DNA from: Ectobius pallidus
Lineage: Eukaryota > Arthropoda > Insecta > Blattodea > Ectobiidae
Length of the DNA: 64,000 nucleotides
Direction: 5' to 3'
Assembly (NCBI GenBank): GCA_964059195.1
Contig: CAXKWD010000011.1
Location: 9,316,366-9,380,365, forward strand
Position numbers and translations under genes: made by a program. Of the stretch, positions 57,280 to 64,000 are shown one piece after another (position 1 is the stretch's first letter; every line of letters begins with the position of its first letter). The notes beneath the pieces were generated by a model. It saw nothing but the letters and a program-made list of their open reading frames with translations, was not told the origin of the DNA and ran no database searches.

Positions 57280-57352
57280 GACTTGTATCCATGACCTTCG
57301 GCTTTCTGTGCTGAAGCTCTACCAACTGAGGTAGCCAGAGTTCGTTTCACAG
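57280..57352 (-). repeat. tRNA-like sequence
   Basis: The minus strand reads ggctacctcagttggtagag (good box A) and, after gccgaaggtcatggataca, agtcccagtgtcagag at box-B position. D-arm and T-arm are recognisable, but the variable region and 5' end do not close well. SINE head or tRNA pseudogene more likely than a tRNA gene. Confidence 0.45.
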
Positions 57353-58612
57353 CAACAGATGGAATCTCTCTCCTGTGATTAATTACTCAATGCAGTCCTC
57401 TATACGTCGTACAAACCCTAATTTCTTCACCTGTGGGCGGCCTCCATACGTTGTTTAGACCCATACAGTGCTAAATATAATTTTGCTCTAGAGTAGAGTT
57501 TTAAAGTTATGGAAAGTAAAAGTATACTAGGCTACACTTTTTCAGATTATGTGTTTGTATACACATCTAATATACCGTACTTTTAAGATATTATATTATG
57601 GTTTTAAAAAAATGTTAAATTTTTGGCACACTATGAATGATGTTATGTCAAACTTTATTTCTGCAGTTTTAATGAATATATCTTTAGCACAAAATATCTT
57701 CCACATGTGAGTTTAGGAATCTAAATGTGGATTCATAAATTTTTGTAGCAAACCCTTTCTGTTCCTTTCAAAACAAGTCCTGAAAGGAAAAAAGAAATCA
57801 GTTTGCAGCCTTCTTTTATTAGGAAAGTCCTACCACAAAGTAAAAAAAATAAAAAATAAATAAATAATTTTTTTTTTAAAAAACCGAGCCTCAGAAGAGG
57901 CTGTTGTGTGCACGAACACAGGAGGACAAAATATCTGCTTACTGGTGCCAGGAATATGATGTTGAGTGCTTCTAGCTTTATCACACGAAACTAAATTACT
58001 ATGGTATGTGACAGTAATTAAATGATCTATTTTATTTAATAGTTTTTCTATAACTGTGGGAGTTTTATGTTATTTTTATCTATTACACAAATTTATATAC
58101 ATTAGAAAATTTCAACAAGGACTGTAAATGTAAATTCTTCAAGATGGTCACACTTCATTCCTCATAAACCATTGACAAGGAAGTTGTTTGCATAACAGTC
58201 CAGAAGGCGGGATAGAAGAGCAGTTTGCAAAGTCTGGTTAGTATGTAAAATTCAGCTTTAAGACCATCCGAGATTACACTACAACCTTAAGGCTACATTT
58301 CAGTCGAAGTTCCTTCAAAATCCATTAGATTTTAACCATCTTGTAACTATTTACGGTATGTAAAAAGTTAAAAACTGGTGGCTGGATGTTTAAATATCCT
58401 CTGTCCGCATACTAGTAAAGCATTTAAATCCAATGCAACACTGAGGGGTTAATGGTCTACCTCACTGAAAAACATTTACGTCATATACAGTATTGTGATT
58501 TAGTTCAGAAGAAATTTAGTTCTTAACAAATTCACAGCCTGTAGTTGATTATAGTTGACTGCCAGATCTGTATGAATTTTGGGTACAATGAGTCCATTCT
58601 CTGATTTTCCAG

Positions 58613-58828
58613 CCTCATGCACCAGTTGTTTCTAGAGCAGCTCTCATCCTGGAATGTTCCTATTTTGTACACTGTTGTAATAAAGGCCAGTGGCCTAACT
58701 GGATGAAGCTGAACTTTCCTATCTTCAGACCATCAGGACCAATGACTAACAGAGGAGCTCCTTCTGGCATGCGTCGAACACACATTCTCCAGAGGACAGC
58801 TGGAAAACTGTTCCATCAGTGGGGAGAG
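58613..58828 (+). CDS. unc80: unc80 exon 14 of window
   Basis: Acceptor ctctgattttccag, donor gtcagt. 72 codons, phase 0 both ends: PHAPVVSRAALILECSYFVH, CCNKGQWPNWMKLNFPIFRP and MRRTHILQRTAGKLFHQWGE. The Cys-rich helix SYFVHCCNKGQWPNWM is distinctive for UNC80. Confidence 0.95.
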
Positions 58829-60655
58829 GTCAGTAATTTACAAGCCCATCAGTCCTCTTACCTTTGTCCCCTTTGCTGTTCATTTCCTTTTCGGTTTGTG
58901 TGTTTGTTTTCTTAATTTTGCTGATAGTAATTTTGTTTCTATCTAACTCTGCCTGCTTCGATTATTATTTTTTCTAAATCATTTTCATGCTCAGAAAAAT
59001 TTATATTTAAATTTGAGTTTCATTTTCCATCTGTGACTTTCATAAAGTTCTCATCAGATTGTAATGTGACGCATATTATGGGTCACCAGTACATTAAAAA
59101 TTCCGGCCATCAAAAATCAAGTTCCTAAAGATTTCTGGCATGGATTTCGGAGTTCATTCTCAAATTTACTGTGTAACTGCACCATTATTTTCTGGAGGTG
59201 TTGTTTACATTTTGAGCAGTTGAGTGTTGCTTGCACCTGCTAACAATCAATCCTGCTCATTCAGTCTCATTTTATAACTTTTTTGCTGTTGTATAGCCCC
59301 GTTATGGATTCAGCAGAGAAAAGAGGTGACGAGAAATATAAATATCATGCAGTGTCAATCGCAGGGAAAGTGGAAATGCTAATAGCAGCATGTCTGTAAC
59401 AAAATCTGGCACACTTCAAGTCCTGAGGTTGCCAGATTTTTTTATGTCTACCTGTATTTGAATCAATAAAGAGGTTTCATTAACTTCCCAGTGGGAATTG
59501 ATCCAGCAATTGCAATAAGTTACAATCAGAAGTAAATTAACTTTAATGAACGCTTTATTTATTACTTTTGGGTTCTAAAAAAGTTCTTAATACATGTGTC
59601 AAATGGGGCTTTATTTATCCTAGTAATAAAACCCTATTTTACCGCTGATATCATATGTAGTCATTTTCAATTAAAGATAAAAAGAATCCACAATTTATAG
59701 GGTCAGTAATATTTCTAACACAGCAACATGGGAAGAAAAACAATACATAAGAAAGTTATGTAGTAAGTGAACAATGTGGAAACAGCTAAATGGGGAGGGG
59801 GAGAAGTTGCAGTATGCACTGTTTTTGTTAGTATATTGTCCACAGTTTTATAATAGCAGAATATTGCCATTTTTAAACTATAAATTTTAATAAAATCCTT
59901 TCCAGGTCCCAGGATATAGAGAATTAGGTGATACTCAAGTAAAAAAGTGATCCCTTTACAGTCAGGCCTTGGAGGTCCTTAGGATTCCAGAAAGTTTAGG
60001 CTCCTAGACATTGGTAAGGTTGTTAGCCTTATGCACCAGCTTCCTTTACAGCCTTGTTTGTTCCTCGTATTCATTTCTGTTTGAGGTTGAGTTGACCCCA
60101 GGGCCTTAGTGTCACCAGAAGAATAAGGCCAATTGAATAATCCCAGCAACCTCATTGGAGATTGAACCCGAGACATACTGGTTTGTAGCATAGTGCCTCA
60201 ACCAACTACGCCAAGGCATACCTCCAATATTCAAGTAGAGTTAAGAAGTGAATGCTTTTATAATCTTTTGTCCTTTTCAGTTGTCCCTGTTTATTATATT
60301 TTCTTTTTTCTGAAATTTATCTTTCATTAATTCTTTTATTCTTATGTTTTGCTTTGTTTTTCTGTTTACCTTTCTTTCTTTCAAGTACCGGTACTGGCAT
60401 TGTCTTATTATATTCAGCACCACTGCTTTTGAAATTCTATGGTAAGAGATCTGTAAATGAAGGTTTTTCTGCTCTGTCTTCTGTTTTTCTATCATTCTTT
60501 TCTTTTGCCTTTTTCTTAAATATTAGTTTAGTTTTATACAAATCTCTCACACATCCCTGGAACAATGTTCAGAATTTCATTTCTTTCTTTGAGTGCCAGT
60601 ACTTTTGAGAACCCAAGGTATAATGTTTGATGAATTGTGTTTTGAATTTCAACAG
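58829..60655 (+). other. unc80 intron between exons 14 and 15
   Basis: 1.8 kb with one SINE (59964-60222). 58829-59960 has no recognised gene; 60300-60600 is T-rich intron. Confidence 0.85.
59964..60222 (-). mobile_element. tRNA-derived SINE, copy 3
   Basis: The minus strand begins ggtatgccttggcgtagttg gttgagg (box A) with ctcgggttcaatctccaatg (box B), then the shared body (caattggccttattcttctg, cagaaatgaatacgagg, gctaacaaccttacc). The most complete head of the three copies. Confidence 0.85.
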
Positions 60656-60791
60656 GCCCTTGGTTCAAGGCTAGAAGAGATGGTGCATGAGGACAAACAG
60701 CACGTTGCTAACATTGTCTCGATGGTGACTGAGGAATGCCGTCAGAAGGAATTGCTCATGGAGGATGAAGAGGAAGATTTTCTGGATGAAG
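60656..60791 (+). CDS. unc80: unc80 exon 15 of window
   Basis: Acceptor tgaatttcaacag, donor gttaac (unusual but the only GT keeping phase). ALGSRLEEMVHEDKQHVANI, VSMVTEECRQKELLMEDEEE, DFLDE plus one base. Strongly acidic end (MEDEEEDFLDE). The start of the first helix continues exon 14 in phase 0. Confidence 0.92.
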
Positions 60792-60904
60792 GTTAACACT
60801 TTACTTATTTAGTTAATATTTTTACCATATTTATATGAATATCACACATATGCATGTACAAGAAACACCTTGATTTTACAAAGTCATATTTATCTAATAT
60901 AAAA

Positions 60905-61326
60905 TATTCAAAACCATACTACAGAGTATAGTCTTCTACGGAGCAGAAACATGGACATTAAATAAAAAACAGGTTAACAGATTGAACGCACTGGAAATTG
61001 ACTTCTGGAGACGGTCTGCCAGGATATCTAGGAAAGATAGGATTAGGAATATGGAAATACGACGTATTATGGAAGTAGAAGAAGAGAGTGCAGTCACAAT
61101 TGAAAGGAAACGACTTTGATGGTATGGACATGTACGTAGAATGGGAGAAGAAAGAATACCTAGAATCATACAGGAATGGGAAAGTAAGAGAAGAAGAGGA
61201 AGAGGACGACCTGCTACTACCTGGATACAGAATGTACACATGTCAATGGAAAGATTTGGTTTAGTGGAGGAAGATGTACAAGACAGGGATAAGTGGCGAA
61301 ATGTAGTGAGCAGTGTAGAGTTCTGA
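60905..61326 (+). pseudogene. LINE reverse transcriptase C-terminal relic
   Basis: SIVFYGAETWTLNKKQVNRL, EIDFWRRSARISRKDRIRN, a stop at the LRWYGHV box (KRL*WYGHVRRMGEERIPR) and RPATTWIQNVHMSMERFG. The order YGAETW..WYGHVRRM is the hallmark of the end of RTE/jockey-like reverse transcriptases. One in-frame stop; no catalytic domain. Confidence 0.85.
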
Positions 61327-61899
61327 ATGGTGGTATCATATTTTGTGTGTCAGGATGAGTTATGTGATAGTGCTTGACTGTTGTATTTGTTTGGTTGGAG
61401 ACAAACCTCTGTTTTGAGGAAATTTCTCATTTAATAATAATTTATCTAATATCTAGTAGCAGGCTGGGGCTGACCAGGAGGAAAAGGGGACATGTCCCCA
61501 TGCACCCTTTGCCTGAAGCACCTATTGCCCTTATCCTTATGACCCCCCTCCCAGAAAAATTATTAACTAAATTACTGTATTAAAAAAATTAAGGTTAAAT
61601 GTTTCTAAGTTGCACCAATATTTGTGTTTATCTTCCCTCTTGTTTTTTAAAGTGGTGGGTGCATTAGCCTAAATTAACATGCAGTACCAACTGTGGACTA
61701 CGCAATCTTTCCTTTTTTAAGTAAAAGAATTTTATTTTGCCATTGAAAGGGAGAATGGAGGGAAGGTATGGTGTACATAGTTCAACTTCCACCCACTCCA
61801 TGTTTTGTGTTGTTGCACACTGAACGGAATGTTGTTTTCTTCAAAAGATTCATGTTCCTGTGTTTTCTTCCAATATGTATACGTATATTCCAGCTAAAT

Positions 61900-62230
61900 A
61901 TTAAATACATTTTATATGTAATGTAGTATTTGTTTGCATACGTAAACAGTAGTACAATATTATCGTTTAAAAACAGAATAATTCAATCACCTTGGTAGAT
62001 TACAACTTAATATGTAAATATTAAAATGTTGTATTAATATTAGGTGTAGACTCTAAACACTGTACAATTTTGTAAATTCTGTTTGTTGCTATCTCAAACT
62101 ATTGTAACCTTTCTTGTTATGTTCTTATTGTAATTGTTATATTCTTATTGAAACTGTTTTAACATGTCCCATAACATGAATATTTTCCGATGGACTAATA
62201 AATCTATTCTATTCTATTCTATTCTATTGA
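61900..62230 (+). repeat. LINE 3' tail with (ATTCT)n
   Basis: An AT-rich 3' untranslated-type stretch ends gatggactaataaatct followed by five attct units (about 62204-62228), a tail form common in insect LINEs. No coding part attached. Confidence 0.6.
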
Positions 62231-62370
62231 ACAAAAACTTAATTTTTATAGCAAAATTCAAGATTTTTATTTTCATAAAACACCACCCCTTATTAATATA
62301 TTGTAATTTATATTTGAATATAAAGTGAAAGGTTGTTATACATGGTATGTGACTTATGTTTTGTGCACAG

Positions 62371-62637
62371 CTAGTGTCAACCTGTATGGCTTGGAATGTC
62401 CCATCGCACTGAGACTCCTAGCATGCATTCTTCTACTGGAAATAACAGCTTTCTTGCGAGAAACCTATCAGACCCTGCCCAAGTCTTCCAGATCATCTGC
62501 TAAGGAACGCCCACCTCCATGGGAGAGGATGTACAGCCGTGAGGCCAATCGACGGTGGAGTATGGCACTCTCATCCATGGGACACTCACAAACGTCAGCA
62601 CAGAGTCTTCAATCTATTGCAGGGGACAGAGATGCTG
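62371..62637 (+). CDS. unc80: unc80 exon 16 of window (last seen)
   Basis: Acceptor tgttttgtgcacag, donor gtaagt. G|CT (Ala), then SVNLYGLECPIALRLLACIL, LLEITAFLRETYQTLPKSSR, PPPWERMYSREANRRWSMAL and SQSL-type Ser-rich end SSMGHSQTSAQSLQSIAGDR, leaving one base. The hydrophobic ALRLLACILLLEITAFL helix could be buried in the scaffold; it is not long or flanked enough to call a membrane segment. The next exon is beyond 64000. Confidence 0.95.
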
Positions 62638-64000
62638 GTAAGTGTTAATGCTGTTACTGATAAAAATTGTTCATATGAAGTTTATACAAAAACCTTCATT
62701 CGAGGATGATTCAAAAATTAACAGCAAACTAATTTTTGCAAAGTATATATTTCAATTACAGATACAAACAAGATGTATTTTTTTTTTAACATAATCATCC
62801 TCCTTTTCGATACATGTCACACACCATTGTACCAGCTTTTCATTCGAACAGAAAAATGTTTTTTGTTTGTGTCCACAAGCAAGAATGTACCACTTGTTTA
62901 ACCTTATTATCACTTCCAAATTGTTTATCAGAGGTCCAAACACATGGTAACCTGAAGGAGCGAGATCAGGGCTGTATGGGGGATGCTGTAAGACCTGAAA
63001 TCTCAATCTCTGAATGTCAAAAGACGCAGAAGCAGTGTGGGAGTGCACATTGTCATCAAGGCTAAGAATGCCTCTAGACAAAAGTCCTCTGCAACGGCTC
63101 CGTATTTCTGGCTTTATAGCTCATTCTCCAACATGGCACAGAACTGGTCACTATTCACTGTTTCACCCCTTAGCTGATAGTGCTCCAAAAGCATCCCATT
63201 CATATCCCAGAAGAGGGTGTTAGTTTGCTGTTACTTTTTGAATCACCTCTTAATTTTCTTGGTACCAACATAATCATTACAATACCTTTTTAATAACAGA
63301 AATAATAATTTATGTAAAAACAATAAGTTATGAGTACTAACCCTGTGACTCAGGTTCTATTCTCAGTAAGAATTGATTTTAATCTGACCTTGAGGGCTGG
63401 ATTTAGGAGAGATGATGAAGTATAACCTCTGATTAGAAATGTAGCCATATAATTCTGCCGCGGTGCACAAACCAATTTACATGAAGATTGTGAAGTCACG
63501 CCTACTTCCCAACACATCATCATTTTTGTCCCTGCCCTTCTGGCTTTTTATTGATTATTACCACGTGTTCCAACAGGAAATCACAGTCTAGGGATATCTC
63601 ACTCAAAGCAGCCTTATTAGGTGTAGGTGTTTCTTCTGTTGGTATAAGTGAATGAGTGTTTGTGCTGTGTTAGAAAATGTTTCTACGTATGTATGTATGA
63701 ATGTACATAATGAAAGTTTCTTTAAAGTGTAATAAAATTGTTGTTGTCAGCTGACAAGAAATCTCGCCTGTAGGATGTCTTTACTACACTGAAATCATCG
63801 ACAAACTCCGTAACATTTCGCTGCATAGCTCCGCCTCCTAGTTGTTCCACGCATATGATGGCAGAATTATTTGGCTTCAGCTCTACTAGTTTGTGCACCT
63901 GGGTTCAATTCCAAACCTCTTTACAGTGCACGTGACATGGAGGCCTATGTCATTGTTGGTCTGTTGAAGGAGAGCATTAAGCCTGGAAATCCTTTTGGTG
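62638..64000 (+). other. unc80 intron, 3' end of window
   Basis: Contains a mariner relic (62701-63250). 63251-64000 has no exon that fits phase 1 and no clear repeat. Confidence 0.75.
62701..63250 (-). pseudogene. mariner relic, N-terminally deleted, catalytic Asp lost
   Basis: Inverted ends gaggatgattcaaaaattaa / gaggtgattcaaaaagtaac bound about 550 bp. The minus strand encodes FWDMNGMLLEHYQLRGETVN (second catalytic Asp), a broken HDN box (SLDDNVHSHTA) and PPYSPDLAPSGYHVFGPL. In mariners the last reads PSDYHLF, so the third catalytic Asp is Gly here. The DNA-binding half is absent. Frameshifts separate the blocks. Confidence 0.88.

Larger units (their letters stand above)
55926..58612 (+). 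other. unc80 intron between exons 13 and 14
   Basis: 2.7 kb with a LINE end (56145-56390) and a tRNA-like repeat (57280). 57840-57885 is A-rich. 56400-57270 and 57890-58612 show no recognisable gene; the frames there are uninterrupted by chance. Confidence 0.8.
60792..62370 (+). other. unc80 intron between exons 15 and 16
   Basis: 1.6 kb with LINE fragments at 60905-61326 and about 61900-62230. 61327-61900 shows nothing identifiable. Confidence 0.8.
9003..62637 (+). other. unc80: unc80 gene, internal part (16 exons)
   Basis: Gene span. Sixteen exons with GT-AG borders join to 2952 coding bases: two bases completing a codon from an upstream exon, 983 codons, and one base continuing downstream. 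Every junction phase agrees (0,2,0,0,2,1,0,2,0,1,2,1,0,0,1,1 at exon ends). UNC80 is a very large HEAT/ARM-like scaffold that, with UNC79 and the pore subunit NALCN (Drosophila narrow abdomen), forms the sodium-leak channelosome setting neuronal resting potential. I identified it from conserved segments such as YKLRVCEVILNLLELLMDMG, DILDFFHAYVGF and MALYSDVRQLM. Length compared with the roughly 3,200-residue family suggests about a third of the protein. Start, stop and promoter are outside the window. Confidence 0.92.

Noticed and set aside
18672..57352. Several tRNA-like sequences with box A and box B (18672, 38945, 57280, 11059)
   Set aside because: None closes a convincing acceptor stem with normal arm lengths. 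They look like SINE heads or pseudogenes, so no tRNA gene is claimed.
62371..62470. Hydrophobic run in exon 16 as a transmembrane helix
   Set aside because: It has charged residues within a few positions and UNC80 is a cytoplasmic scaffold; a buried helix is more likely.

Overview
The window is one stretch of an animal gene: AT-rich DNA, very long introns, GT-AG splice sites and dense transposon debris. On the + strand, 16 internal exons (9003-62637) join without a stop or phase break into about 984 residues of a protein I recognise as UNC80, the large scaffold of the NALCN sodium-leak channel complex. The first and last exons of the gene lie outside. Transposon load and the conserved protein suggest an arthropod, most likely a large-genome insect (cockroach or termite-like is my guess; the sequence alone does not prove it).

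Layout: 1-9002 is intron with a pogo-like MITE, a Harbinger-like element (5542-8044) and small repeats. Exons 1-2 (9003, 17201) flank an 8 kb intron with a terminal-inverted-repeat element (10380-11473) and a 4.1 kb hAT relic (12189-16281) that carries an amplified tandem array. The 15.4 kb intron before exon 3 (32705) holds MITEs, SINEs, several palindromes with hammerhead-ribozyme-like cores, and a LINE split by a deleted mariner. Exons 3-11 (32705-45875) are closer together but include a 1.47 kb near-perfect palindrome (39191-40665). The 9.6 kb intron before exon 12 (55498) holds an intact hAT transposon (47145-49526, 499-residue transposase, perfect 8-bp target duplication) and a 5.1 kb multiply nested element (50116-55206). 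Exons 12-16 (55498-62637) complete the visible coding part, and the window ends in intron with a mariner relic.

The host gene is the only conserved cellular gene seen. Everything else is mobile DNA that landed in its introns. Most is defective; the hAT at 47145-49526 is the one element whose coding and terminal parts all look whole. The most unusual pattern is a set of five hammerhead-like motifs (two of them present on both arms of an inverted repeat) sharing one architecture, including a self-complementary helix III, which is what Penelope-like retroelement ribozymes look like.
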